A stretch of DNA of 64,000 nucleotides from Kosakonia sp. H02. GTDB lineage: Bacteria > Pseudomonadota > Gammaproteobacteria > Enterobacterales > Enterobacteriaceae. The notes below the pieces were generated by a model, which was not told the origin of the DNA, did not search any database, and worked only from the letters and a program-made list of their open reading frames with translations. Of this stretch, positions 8,752 to 16,978 are shown piece after piece. The translations under genes and the position numbers were made by a program. The stretch is taken from the NCBI GenBank assembly GCA_030704225.1, contig CP131915.1, positions 558,001 to 622,000 on the forward strand, read 5' to 3'. How positions within the stretch are numbered: position 1 is the stretch's first letter; the number at the start of each line of letters is the position of its first letter.

Positions 8752-10743
8752 ATGAAAGAGATGCAGGAAGAGAATGTGCTGTTCCGTTACCTGGGTTCAC
8801 ACAGTCCTTACTGGCGGCTGACGGCTGACAGTAACACCCTGTCCTTTGCTCTTGATGAAAATGCTGAGACCAGCCAGCTGGTTACACTGAGCGACGAACA
8901 AGCGGCGCAGGTCCGTGCCATGACGGTAATTACCTCCAGTCTGACGCTGCAAATTCCCCTGAACGGTGAAGAGTTTTCCATCCATCTGGTTGGGCGGAAA
9001 ATATCCCGGCATGCCTGGGGCGGGAGCGCATCTGCCTGGCATGACACCAAGTCGGTCGCCCGTGATTTGGTTCAGGGCCTCTCTTTTGCCGAACAGGTGG
9101 TCTCGGAAGCCAATTCCGTGATCGTTATTCTCGACAAGCAGGGCAATATTCAGCGTTTTAATCGCCTCAGCGAAGAATATAGCGGCATGAAAGAGCATGA
9201 GGTGATTGGGCAAAACGTCTTTACATTATTTATGAGTCGCAGTGAAGCGGCGGCCTCGAAACGCAATATTAGCCAGTTCTTCCGTGAGGGTTCGCCCTAT
9301 GAAGTGGAGCGCTGGATCAAAACGCGCAAAGGTCAGCGGCTGTTTATCTTCCGTAATAGATTTGTCCACAGCGGCAGCGGTAAAAATGAAATTTATCTGA
9401 TTTGTTCCGGAACCGACATTACCGAGGAGCGCCGTGCACAGGAGCGTTTACGGGTGCTGGCCAATACCGATACTGTCACCGGGTTGCCGAATCGCAATGC
9501 TATTCATGATTTGATCAGCGATGCCATTGCCGGGCGTGGCGAGACGCAAGTCGGCGTGGTGTATCTCGATCTCGATAACTTCAAAAAAGTGAATGATGCC
9601 TACGGGCATATGTTTGGCGATCAGATGTTACAGGCAGTGTCGCTGGCGATATTAAGCTGTCTTGATGAAGGCCAGGTGCTGGCGCGGCTCGGTGGAGATG
9701 ATTTTATTGTGCTGGCGACCAACACCTCGCAAATTGCGCTGGAAGCGATGGCGTCGCGCATTCTGACCCGTCTACGCCAGCCCTTTCGCATCGGCCTGAT
9801 TGAAATCTACACCGGTTGTTCCCTCGGTATCGCCCTCGCCCCGGAGCACGGAAACGATCGGGAGAGCGTGATTCGCAATGCCGATACTGCCATGTATACC
9901 GCCAAAGAGAATGGGCGCGGCAAATTCTGCGTCTTCTCGCCGGAGATGAACCTGCGCGTGTTTGAGTATTTGTGGCTGGATACCAACTTGCGTAAAGCGC
10001 TGGATAAAGATCAACTGGTTATTTACTACCAGCCCAAAGTGACCTGGCGCGGCGAAGTACGCAGCCTGGAAGCGCTGGTGCGCTGGCAGTCACCCGAGCG
10101 CGGGCTGATCCCACCGCTGGATTTTATCTCCTATGCCGAAGAGTCAGGGTTGATTGTGCCGCTGGGACGCTGGGTCATGCTGGACGTGGTGCACCAGGTG
10201 GCGAAATGGCGGGACAAAGGCATTAATCTGCGGGTGGCGGTAAATGTATCGGCGCGACAACTGGCCGATCAGACGATCTTTAGCGACCTGAAACAGGCGC
10301 TGAGAGATTTGCATTTCGAGTATTGCCCGATTGATGTCGAATTGACCGAAAGTTGCATTATCGAAAATGAAACGCTGGCGCTGTCGGTCATTCAGCAATT
10401 TAGTGCGCTGGGTGCGCAGATCCATCTTGATGATTTCGGTACCGGCTACTCTTCCTTGTCGCAGCTAGCGCGTTTCCCCCTCGACGCGATTAAACTCGAC
10501 CAGACATTTGTGCGCGATATTCACAAGCAGCCGATCGCGCAATCTCTGGTGCGAGCGATTGTTGCTGTTGCCCAGGCGCTTAATTTGCAGGTGATTGCAG
10601 AAGGCGTGGAGAGCGCAAAAGAGGATGCGTTTCTGACCAAGAACGGCGTGAATGAGCGGCAAGGGTATCTGTTCGCAAAACCCATGCCCGCCGCCGCATT
10701 TGAGCGCTGGTTTAAACGCTACCAGGCCCGCAAAAGGCATTAA
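8752..10743 (+). CDS. pdeR: PdeR (Gmr), PAS-GGDEF-EAL cyclic-di-GMP phosphodiesterase
   Basis: Cytoplasmic c-di-GMP protein of 663 residues. A PAS domain covers about residues 110-230, a GGDEF domain about 238-395, and an EAL domain about 415-660. The EAL motif is intact at residues 440-442 (SLEALVRW), and the metal/loop motif DDFGTGYSSL follows, so hydrolysis of c-di-GMP is likely. The cyclase signature reads GGDDF at 314-318. In E. coli, PdeR works with DgcM and MlrA as a trigger enzyme controlling csgD and curli. The ATG follows GGGAGAGAG. No membrane segment is visible. The neighbour order rnb-pdeR-yciZ is conserved. Confidence 0.93.
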   Translation: MKEMQEENVLFRYLGSHSPYWRLTADSNTLSFALDENAETSQLVTLSDEQAAQVRAMTVITSSLTLQIPLNGEEFSIHLVGRKISRHAWGGSASAWHDTKSVARDLVQGLSFAEQVVSEANSVIVILDKQGNIQRFNRLSEEYSGMKEHEVIGQNVFTLFMSRSEAAASKRNISQFFREGSPYEVERWIKTRKGQRLFIFRNRFVHSGSGKNEIYLICSGTDITEERRAQERLRVLANTDTVTGLPNRNAIHDLISDAIAGRGETQVGVVYLDLDNFKKVNDAYGHMFGDQMLQAVSLAILSCLDEGQVLARLGGDDFIVLATNTSQIALEAMASRILTRLRQPFRIGLIEIYTGCSLGIALAPEHGNDRESVIRNADTAMYTAKENGRGKFCVFSPEMNLRVFEYLWLDTNLRKALDKDQLVIYYQPKVTWRGEVRSLEALVRWQSPERGLIPPLDFISYAEESGLIVPLGRWVMLDVVHQVAKWRDKGINLRVAVNVSARQLADQTIFSDLKQALRDLHFEYCPIDVELTESCIIENETLALSVIQQFSALGAQIHLDDFGTGYSSLSQLARFPLDAIKLDQTFVRDIHKQPIAQSLVRAIVAVAQALNLQVIAEGVESAKEDAFLTKNGVNERQGYLFAKPMPAAAFERWFKRYQARKRH

Positions 10744-10870
10744 CAGCGAGAAACCGCGTGAATAGATAATCGGTACTTATAAGATTTTGTGATTTTGCTT
10801 TTTCCCTTCTCTTTTTACACTGTTTTCTGCATCATTGAATTCATTCATTTTTCGACATAAAGGTGAAAGT

Positions 10871-11053
10871 ATGGCAGATATCGATGTGAAGCAGCTTACC
10901 GGTCGAATTGACACCGTTCTTGATATTCTGGTCGCCGGGGATTATCAATCCGCTATCCGCAATCTGGAAATTCTCAAGACGGAACTCCTGGATCTCGATA
11001 ACAACGATCCGTCTTCATCCTCCGGTGCGCCGAAAACGCCCTGGGAGATTTGA
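10871..11053 (+). CDS. yciZ: YciZ, UPF0509 small protein
   Basis: Small 60-residue protein beginning MADIDVKQLTGRIDTVLDIL, recognisable as YciZ of the UPF0509 family, whose function is unknown. It is predicted soluble and helical, with a Ser-rich C-terminal tail (SSSSGAPKTPWEI). The ATG at 10871 follows an AAAGGTGAAAG ribosome site; an upstream in-frame ATG at 10835 would add 12 unrelated residues. It lies between pdeR and yciT as in E. coli. The AT-rich 127-base gap before it could hold its promoter. Confidence 0.85.
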   Translation: MADIDVKQLTGRIDTVLDILVAGDYQSAIRNLEILKTELLDLDNNDPSSSSGAPKTPWEI

Positions 11054-11141
11054 TTAACTCATTTCGCCATGACGCGGCGGCCGGGAATGCGACCCCGTTT
11101 TGGCGATTTTCCTTTGTGCGAACTAACAGAAATGTGTGGCT

Positions 11142-11900
11142 ATGAATTCCCGACAACAACTTATTTTGCAGACGGTCATCGATAAAGGCCAGATGAGCGT
11201 TTCCGAACTCGCCCGTATGACTGGCGTGTCTGAAGTGACGATTCGACAGGATCTTAATACGCTGGAAAAACAGAGCTATTTGCGCCGCACGCACGGTTTT
11301 GCTGTGCCGCTGGATAGCGAAGACGTCGAAACGCGTATGCTGAACAACTACGCAGTGAAACGCGATCTGGCCGATTTTGCCGCCTCGCTGGTGAGCGCCG
11401 GTGAAACAGTGTTTATCGAAAACGGCAGTAGTAATGCCCTCCTCGCCCGCAAGCTCGGCGAGCAGCGTGATATCACCATCATCACCGTTAGCAGCTATAT
11501 CGCCCATTTGCTTAAGGCGTCCCACTGTGAAGTGATCCTGCTGGGCGGTATCTACCAGAAAAAAAGTGAAAGTATGGTGGGGCCGCTGACGCGGCAGTAC
11601 ATTTCACAGGTGCACTTTAGCAAAGCGTTTATTGGCATTGATGGATGGCAGCCCGAAACAGGCTTTACAGGCCGCGATATGATGCGTACGGATGTGGTGA
11701 ACGCGGTGCTGGAAAAAGGCAGCGAAGCGATTGTGCTGACGGACAGCTCAAAGTTTGGCGTTGTGCATCCTTATACGCTTGGACCTGTTGACTGCTTTCA
11801 GCGCGTAATCACCGATGAAAATATCAATCCTGAAGCGCAGCGCCAGCTACAAGAAGCTGGGCTGACGGTGGACATTGTCAAAACCGGAACCGCTCGCTAA
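11142..11900 (+). CDS. yciT: YciT, DeoR-family transcriptional regulator
   Basis: DNA-binding regulator of 252 residues. The DeoR-type helix-turn-helix lies at about residues 1-57 (MSVSELARMTGVSEVTIRQD), followed by a sugar-phosphate-sensor domain to the C-terminus (IENGSSNALLARKLG, FIGIDGW, LTDSSKFG). Family members repress sugar or phosphosugar genes and are released by a phosphorylated ligand. The targets and ligand of YciT are not evident here. The ATG at 11142 gives the E. coli N-terminus MNSRQQ; a GTG six bases upstream is possible. It stands alone, with osmB downstream on the same strand. Confidence 0.9.
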   Translation: MNSRQQLILQTVIDKGQMSVSELARMTGVSEVTIRQDLNTLEKQSYLRRTHGFAVPLDSEDVETRMLNNYAVKRDLADFAASLVSAGETVFIENGSSNALLARKLGEQRDITIITVSSYIAHLLKASHCEVILLGGIYQKKSESMVGPLTRQYISQVHFSKAFIGIDGWQPETGFTGRDMMRTDVVNAVLEKGSEAIVLTDSSKFGVVHPYTLGPVDCFQRVITDENINPEAQRQLQEAGLTVDIVKTGTAR

Positions 11901-12103
11901 CCCTCACGCCCGCGAAAGCGGGCTATATTACTCATATCTGAGACGATTCTGACTATTTTATTAAGACTTTTTACCTGGCTTGTTGCCATCGGCGGCGTAA
12001 AATTATTATTAGCGATATAACAGGAAGTAATTATCACTGACGTGATTGTATTACCCCTGCGCAGCAAGGTTTCACGGAAGATCTTTAAGACTGTTTCCAC
12101 GCA

Positions 12104-12111
12104 CTATACTT
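12104..12111 (+). promoter_or_regulatory. -10 element of the osmB promoter (sigma-S type)
   Basis: CTATACTT lies about 45 bases upstream of osmB. The C before TATACT is the hallmark of sigma-S-dependent -10 elements, and osmB is known in E. coli to be induced by osmotic stress and in stationary phase through RpoS. Confidence 0.6.
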
Positions 12112-12153
12112 AAAGAGATCAATTTTCCGTGAATCGATTATTCAGGAGAAAGT

Positions 12154-12375
12154 ATGATGATGTTAAAAAGTAAAAAAATGGCCGCGGCAGTACTGGCAGT
12201 TACCCTGGCAATGTCTCTGAGCGCTTGTGGTCACTGGGATAAACGCTCTCGTAATACCGCGATCGGCGCGGGCGCGGGTGCGTTAGGCGGTGCTGTATTA
12301 ACGGATGGTAGCACGCTGGGTACGTTAGGCGGCGCGGCTGTCGGTGGTATTATCGGCCACCAGGTTGGTAAATAA
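12154..12375 (+). CDS. osmB: OsmB, osmotically inducible lipoprotein
   Basis: Small outer-membrane lipoprotein, 73 residues from this ATG. A lipoprotein signal ends in the lipobox LSAC with the acylated Cys at residue 25, and the mature part is a glycine-zipper domain (GAGAGALGGAVLTDGSTLG). The C-terminal half is nearly identical to E. coli OsmB. Three ATG codons lie in tandem (12154, 12157, 12160) behind an AGGAGA site; the second gives the 72-residue E. coli length and better spacing. A sigma-S-like promoter precedes the gene and a terminator follows. Confidence 0.93.
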   Translation: MMMLKSKKMAAAVLAVTLAMSLSACGHWDKRSRNTAIGAGAGALGGAVLTDGSTLGTLGGAAVGGIIGHQVGK

Positions 12376-12450
12376 TTGGTCAGTACTACGGCAAATAAAT
12401 CTATATAAATATACTTTCTTTCAGGTCTGATTTAAAAACTATGTAAATAT

Positions 12451-12484
12451 AAGGCCGCATCATCTACGCGGCCTTTCTTTTTTA
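12451..12484 (+). terminator. osmB terminator
   Basis: Stem AAGGCCGC / GCGGCCTT (8 bp, 9-base loop) followed by a T-rich tail (TTTCTTTTTTA). It lies between the convergent osmB and yciH. Confidence 0.85.
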
Positions 12485-12486
12485 TT

Positions 12487-12813
12487 TTATCCACCGGCCA
12501 GTTTTACTTTCATTCCTTTGGCTTCCAGCAGTGATTTAAGTAAATCGCGCTTATCGCCCTGAATTTCAATAACGCCCTCTTTTACGGAGCCACCGCAGCC
12601 GCATTTTTTCTTTAGCTCAGCGGCCAGCTTTGCGAGTGCGTCATCATCTTGATCAATACCGGTTATCAGGCAAACGCCTTTACCTTTGCGCCCGCTGGTC
12701 TGGCGCTGAATACGCACAATCCCATCACCTTTCGGGCGCTCAACGGGCGCTTTTTCTTCGTCGATACGCCCGATTTCCGTTGAGTACACCAGACGGTTGT
12801 TGTTATCGCTCAT
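12487..12813 (-). CDS. yciH: YciH, SUI1/eIF1-family translation factor homologue
   Basis: A 108-residue protein of the SUI1 (eIF1) family. The diagnostic blocks are KGVCLITGID, KKKCGCGGSV and IEIQGDKRDLL in the C-terminal 70 residues. E. coli YciH has been proposed to influence start-site fidelity or to inhibit translation under stress; its role remains open. It shares one base with the end of pyrF and is the last gene of the lapA-lapB-pyrF-yciH block on the reverse strand, so it is probably cotranscribed. Confidence 0.93.
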   Translation of the reverse strand: MSDNNNRLVYSTEIGRIDEEKAPVERPKGDGIVRIQRQTSGRKGKGVCLITGIDQDDDALAKLAAELKKKCGCGGSVKEGVIEIQGDKRDLLKSLLEAKGMKVKLAGG

Positions 12814-13550
12814 TACGCCCCCTTAACCAATGACGCATTGATGGCTTTCAGCGTTTGTGCCGGGTTAGCAGATTGCGTTACCGGGCGCCCTATTACCATA
12901 TAGTCGACACCCGCCGCCAGCGCCTGTTCCGGCGTCATGATGCGCCGTTGATCACCAGCGTCACTGCCTTGTGGGCGAATACCCGGCGTTACCAGTTTAA
13001 ACGCGGTTCCCAATTCTTTTTTAAAGCGCACCGCTTCCTGAGCGGAACAGACGACGCCATCAAGACCACATTGTTGCGTCAGACGCGCCAGCCGCTCTGC
13101 ATGCTCTGCCGGTGTGGCGGTAATTCCCAGATCCTGCAAATCGCTGGCTTCCATACTGGTCAATACTGTTACCGCAATCAGCAACGGCGCATCAGCGCCA
13201 AACGTCATCAACGCTTCTTTTGCCGCCGTCATCATGCGCGCGCCGCCGGAAGCGTGGACATTCACCATCCACACGCCCAGATCTGCCGCTGCTTTTACCG
13301 CATGGGCTGTGGTGTTAGGAATATCGTGGAATTTCAGATCGAGGAAAACATCAAAACCGCGCTGTTGCAGATCGCGCACGAATTGCGGCCCGAACAGCGT
13401 GAACATCTCTTTGCCCACTTTCAGGCGGCAATCGCGCGGATCGATACGGTCGACAAACGCCAGAGCGTTGTCGCGGTTATCGTAATCAAGGGCCACAACA
13501 ACGGGGGAATCAGTAACAGCGCGGGAAGTCGATAAAGCAGTGGACGTCAT
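12813..13550 (-). CDS. pyrF: Orotidine-5'-phosphate decarboxylase
   Basis: Converts OMP to UMP, the last step of de novo pyrimidine synthesis, in the cytoplasm. The protein is 245 residues. All catalytic residues of the E. coli enzyme are at their expected numbers: Asp22, Lys44 and the Asp71-Lys73-Asp76 set (FLDLKFHDIPNT). The phosphate-binding end PGIRP and VIGRPVTQ are also present. It overlaps yciH by one base. A gap of 189 bases separates it from lapB upstream and could hold a separate promoter. Confidence 0.97.
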   Translation of the reverse strand: MTSTALSTSRAVTDSPVVVALDYDNRDNALAFVDRIDPRDCRLKVGKEMFTLFGPQFVRDLQQRGFDVFLDLKFHDIPNTTAHAVKAAADLGVWMVNVHASGGARMMTAAKEALMTFGADAPLLIAVTVLTSMEASDLQDLGITATPAEHAERLARLTQQCGLDGVVCSAQEAVRFKKELGTAFKLVTPGIRPQGSDAGDQRRIMTPEQALAAGVDYMVIGRPVTQSANPAQTLKAINASLVKGA

Positions 13551-13739
13551 GATCAGACCTTCTGAAATGAGGGCACCCGCTCAGGCGCGAAATGAATAAA
13601 CGGCGTGCATTCTACCTGTGCGTGCAGGGAAATAACAGGCTCCCTTTCACCTGTCAGGCAATGTAGTGGCACAGGTGCTGCATTGGGTTATTAAAACCTT
13701 AATAGTATGTTGTAACTAATGCAGAAGTTTTTTAAAAAA

Positions 13740-14909
13740 TCATTGCCCGTCGAGGCCGCGAATCGGTTTTACCGTGGACCAGGCGCGGCAGGACGGGCAA
13801 TGCCAGTACATGGTAAACGCGGTAAAACCGCATTTATGACAGCGATAACGCGGCTTACTGCGTACTTGCTCACCCACCATTTCACGCAGCACCATTAAAC
13901 TCTCTTTGGCGCGGCCCTCTTCGGCCTCGTTCAGGTGGTAGTCCATCAATTTATGGAACACGCGCATCGTCGGGTGACGCTGCAACTGACGCGTGACATA
14001 ACTCTGTGCGGCGTCCGGCCCATCGCGTCGTTCGATAATTTCCGCCAGCATCAGTTCAGCGGTTGCACCGGTGTTTTCTTCCACGCAGCGCTGCAAAAAT
14101 GCCGCCCACTCGTCGCTCTTGCCCAAATGCAGATAGCATGTCTGGAGCATTTCCAGCGTTTCGCTGACCAGTTCTTTATCTTGATCAATTACGCGCAGCA
14201 GGCTCTCCACTGCTTTGGCGTAATCTCCGCTGGCCATAAAAACGCGGCCCATCATGATAGAGACGCGAGGGCTGTCGCGATCAACCGCTGCGCCTTTTTT
14301 CAACAGCGCCATCGCGCGATCCATATCTTCATTGCCCATCTGCTGTAGCGCTAATTCACAGTAGAAGTGGGCAATTTCACCGCGCTGTTGCTCTTTACCG
14401 AGTTTGACCAGCCGCTCGGCGACATCAATCGCTTTCTGCCACTCGCTGGTGGCCTGATAAATTTGCAGCAGTTGTTGCAAGGCGCTAACGCGAAAATCCG
14501 TCTCATCCACCAGTTGGTTAAACATATCTTCAGCGCGATCGTACATCCCTGCGGCCATGTAATCGCGCCCAAGCTGTTGCACGGCTAACAAGCGTTGATC
14601 GTAGGAGAGCGAGGCACTTTCCATCAGCGTTTGATGGATGCGGATAGCGCGGTCGACTTCGCCGCGCGAACGGAACAGATTACCGAGGGTGAGATGCGCT
14701 TCGACGGTCCCGGTATCCTCTTTGAGCATATCAAGGAATAGGTCTACCGCTTTGTCTTGTTGATTGCTCAGTAAAAGGTTAACACCAGCGACGTATTCAC
14801 GTGACAGCCGGTTAGCCTCATCCTGTTTTGTTTGTTGAGCATTTCTGCGCCCCATATACCAGCCGTAGGCCGCTGCGACAGGTAACAACAGAAACAACAA
14901 CTCCAGCAT
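13740..14909 (-). CDS. lapB: LapB (YciM), LPS assembly regulator
   Basis: Inner-membrane-anchored protein of 389 residues that in E. coli presents LpxC to the FtsH protease and so limits lipopolysaccharide synthesis. A membrane helix spans about residues 2-18, a series of TPR repeats fills about 35-350, and a rubredoxin-like metal site closes the protein with two CxxC pairs (CHKCGF and CPSC). The E. coli length and order are conserved. Only six bases separate it from lapA, so the two are an operon. Confidence 0.95.
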   Translation of the reverse strand: MLELLFLLLPVAAAYGWYMGRRNAQQTKQDEANRLSREYVAGVNLLLSNQQDKAVDLFLDMLKEDTGTVEAHLTLGNLFRSRGEVDRAIRIHQTLMESASLSYDQRLLAVQQLGRDYMAAGMYDRAEDMFNQLVDETDFRVSALQQLLQIYQATSEWQKAIDVAERLVKLGKEQQRGEIAHFYCELALQQMGNEDMDRAMALLKKGAAVDRDSPRVSIMMGRVFMASGDYAKAVESLLRVIDQDKELVSETLEMLQTCYLHLGKSDEWAAFLQRCVEENTGATAELMLAEIIERRDGPDAAQSYVTRQLQRHPTMRVFHKLMDYHLNEAEEGRAKESLMVLREMVGEQVRSKPRYRCHKCGFTAFTMYWHCPSCRAWSTVKPIRGLDGQ

Positions 14910-14915
14910 AGAATA

Positions 14916-15224
14916 TTATTCCTTCACCGCCGGTGCGCCGGGCATAGCCGGAACATCTGTGGCGGGAGCGAGCTGGTGTTCGAGACGTTTAATTTTACGT
15001 TCAGCGCGCGCCAGCGAAACACGAACACGCAGCCAGAAAAGACCGCATATCAGCCAGCCGATGGCGAAACCTGCGGCAAACAACACAGCCAGCAGCGTCG
15101 AGATGCGATATTCACCCTGCGCGAGCAAGTAATTAAATGTAACTTGTTGATCGTTTTGCGCACCAAGCGTAATCGACACGACAAAAATCGCTAACACCAG
15201 TAAGAAAATGAGTAAATATTTCAC
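14916..15224 (-). CDS. lapA: LapA (YciS), LPS assembly protein A
   Basis: Small inner-membrane protein of 102 residues with two helices, about residues 2-20 and 40-62, and a charged coiled-coil-like tail (SLARAERKIKRLEHQL). Known to act with LapB in LPS homeostasis. The start is the GTG at 15224 (VKYLLIFLLVLAIF), which reproduces the E. coli protein length; an ATG at 15281 in frame would add 19 residues with no counterpart. It is followed at once by lapB. Confidence 0.92.
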   Translation of the reverse strand: MKYLLIFLLVLAIFVVSITLGAQNDQQVTFNYLLAQGEYRISTLLAVLFAAGFAIGWLICGLFWLRVRVSLARAERKIKRLEHQLAPATDVPAMPGAPAVKE

Positions 15225-15365
15225 ATTACATCCCGTTATGTGGTTCCGAGCGATGAATTTATGCGCAGCCGTCTGTATCAAGCCTTATAAACTACCATTT
15301 TAGCGCCCGGCGTGAAATGGAAATGCACGATGTTAATTTCTGATTTGCGGGCAAAATGGCGGAAA

Positions 15366-16130
15366 TCAAGTCTCGCTATCTCGCTCAATGATTTCCGGCA
15401 CTTCTTCTGCCGGCGGCGTCAGTGGGCCACAAATACGCTGTGCCAGCCAGCACGCCAGCGTAACCAGTAACCAGGAGATCGCTGTCGCGACCACCAGGTC
15501 GCGCGGCCAGTGCATGCCGAGTAATAATCGACTCCCCATCACACTTGTCGCCCAGACAAGCAAAATAGCGATAGTCCACTTACGCCTGCGTGGCCATAAA
15601 AGCCCGACACCCAATAACGCCCAACTGGCAGCAAACATAGTATGCCCGGACGGAAAGGCAAAACCGGTCTCTTTCTGCCAGTGTTTACGCAAAAAGCCCG
15701 GAATATCATGCTGGCTGGAGAGCTGCTCTTTCACCAGTTCTCCGCGCGCCTTACGCTTTAAAGTGTAGAACTCACTGGCCTGAATATCGTGCGTTTTTTC
15801 CAGCCACAACACGAAGGGACGCGGCTCCTGGACGCGCGCTTTCACGAAGGATTTCACCCCCTGCCCGGCCAGAATTGCGCAACCGAGAATAGCGAACAGC
15901 ATCAGCGCAGCTTTCAGGCGAAAACGTAAACACCACAAAAAACAGGCGCACAGCACGACATGCGTGATAATTCCCCAGGGCTGGGTCACTGTTTCTGTCA
16001 TCCAGAACAAAAATCGAAGCCACCAGTGCGTATGTCCGGGCTCCCAACTCCAGCCAGAAATCCAGACAGCTAAAGGCATTATCAGCAGAATTGCCGCGCC
16101 CGCCGTTGTTCGCTTTGCAATTGACAGCAT
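15366..16130 (-). CDS. pgpB: PgpB, phosphatidylglycerophosphatase B / undecaprenyl-diphosphatase
   Basis: Membrane phosphatase of the PAP2 family, 254 residues, which dephosphorylates phosphatidylglycerol phosphate and undecaprenyl diphosphate on the periplasmic face. The three PAP2 motifs are present: KARVQEPRP, PSGHT, and SRLLLGMHWPRD with the catalytic His. About six membrane segments are apparent. The ATG at 16130 is chosen because it follows an AAGGAGAAAC site and matches the E. coli length; the open frame extends 43 codons further upstream without support. It is divergent from ribA. Confidence 0.94.
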   Translation of the reverse strand: MLSIAKRTTAGAAILLIMPLAVWISGWSWEPGHTHWWLRFLFWMTETVTQPWGIITHVVLCACFLWCLRFRLKAALMLFAILGCAILAGQGVKSFVKARVQEPRPFVLWLEKTHDIQASEFYTLKRKARGELVKEQLSSQHDIPGFLRKHWQKETGFAFPSGHTMFAASWALLGVGLLWPRRRKWTIAILLVWATSVMGSRLLLGMHWPRDLVVATAISWLLVTLACWLAQRICGPLTPPAEEVPEIIERDSET

Positions 16131-16326
16131 CGTTTCTCCTTGTGCGTAAGAGACACAATAATAACCGAAAAATAACACTCCCGCCGAAACCGGCGCATTT
16201 GTGCGTTTAAGCAGCAATGCGCGGGTCACCTGTAGGCGATATCTGCTGCATTGTGGCAAAATAGCGGGATTCAGAAAGCCAACAGGCTCAAGGTGCGTAT
16301 TGCGCCGACATAATTCGGAGATTCAC

Positions 16327-16914
16327 ATGCAACTGAAACGTGTGGCAGAAGCCAAACTGCCAACCCCATGGGGCGACTTCCTGATGGTGGGCTTTGAAGA
16401 ACTGGCAACCGGGCAGGATCACGTTGCCCTGATTTTTGGCGATATTTCCGGGCAACTGCCCGTGCTCGCGCGTGTTCACTCAGAATGTTTAACCGGCGAT
16501 GCCTTATTCAGCCTGCGTTGCGATTGCGGTTTTCAGCTCGAAGCGGCACTTAACCACATTGCGGAAGAAGGCCGCGGCATCCTGCTTTACCACCGTCAGG
16601 AAGGCCGCAATATTGGTTTGCTGAATAAAATCCGTGCCTATGCGCTCCAGGATCAGGGTTATGACACTGTGGAAGCCAACCATCAGCTTGGTTTTGCCGC
16701 CGACGAACGTGACTTCACCCTGTGCGCCGATATGTTCAAGTTACTGGCGGTTGATGAAGTGCGCCTGCTGACCAACAATCCGAAGAAAGTGGAGATCCTC
16801 ACCGAAGCCGGAATCAATATTGTCGAGCGTGTGCCGCTGATTGTGGGGCGTAACCCGAAGAACGCGCATTACCTTGATACCAAAGCGGAAAAGATGGGAC
16901 ATCTGCTGAAGTGA
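16327..16914 (+). CDS. ribA: GTP cyclohydrolase II
   Basis: First enzyme of riboflavin synthesis: GTP to 2,5-diamino-6-ribosylamino-pyrimidinone 5'-phosphate, formate and pyrophosphate. The protein has 195 residues. The zinc ligands Cys54, Cys65 and Cys67 are in place (HSECLTGDALFSLRCDCGF), and YHRQEGRNIGLLNKIRAY contributes GTP binding. The ATG at 16327 matches the E. coli N-terminus MQLKRVAEAKLPTPWG; the open frame upstream is not conserved. It stands alone, with a terminator shared with the convergent acnA. Confidence 0.96.
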   Translation: MQLKRVAEAKLPTPWGDFLMVGFEELATGQDHVALIFGDISGQLPVLARVHSECLTGDALFSLRCDCGFQLEAALNHIAEEGRGILLYHRQEGRNIGLLNKIRAYALQDQGYDTVEANHQLGFAADERDFTLCADMFKLLAVDEVRLLTNNPKKVEILTEAGINIVERVPLIVGRNPKNAHYLDTKAEKMGHLLK

Positions 16915-16921
16915 TAAAGAA

Positions 16922-16950
16922 AAGGCCTGCAAACGCAGGCCTTGTTGTTT
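16922..16950. terminator. ribA terminator
   Basis: Stem AAGGCCTGC / GCAGGCCTT with an AAAC loop followed by GTTGTTT. It lies eight bases after the ribA stop and faces the acnA 3' end, so it may serve both strands. Confidence 0.8.
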
Positions 16951-16978
16951 CAGGTGAGCATAGTTTCAGGTGAGCATA
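16947..16978. repeat. Perfect 16-bp tandem duplication at the acnA stop codon
   Basis: GTTTCAGGTGAGCATA occurs twice in direct succession, at 16947-16962 and 16963-16978. The second copy contains the acnA stop (complement of TCA at 16966-16968) and its last three sense codons; the first lies just outside the gene. The coding sequence is not altered. Confidence 0.95.
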
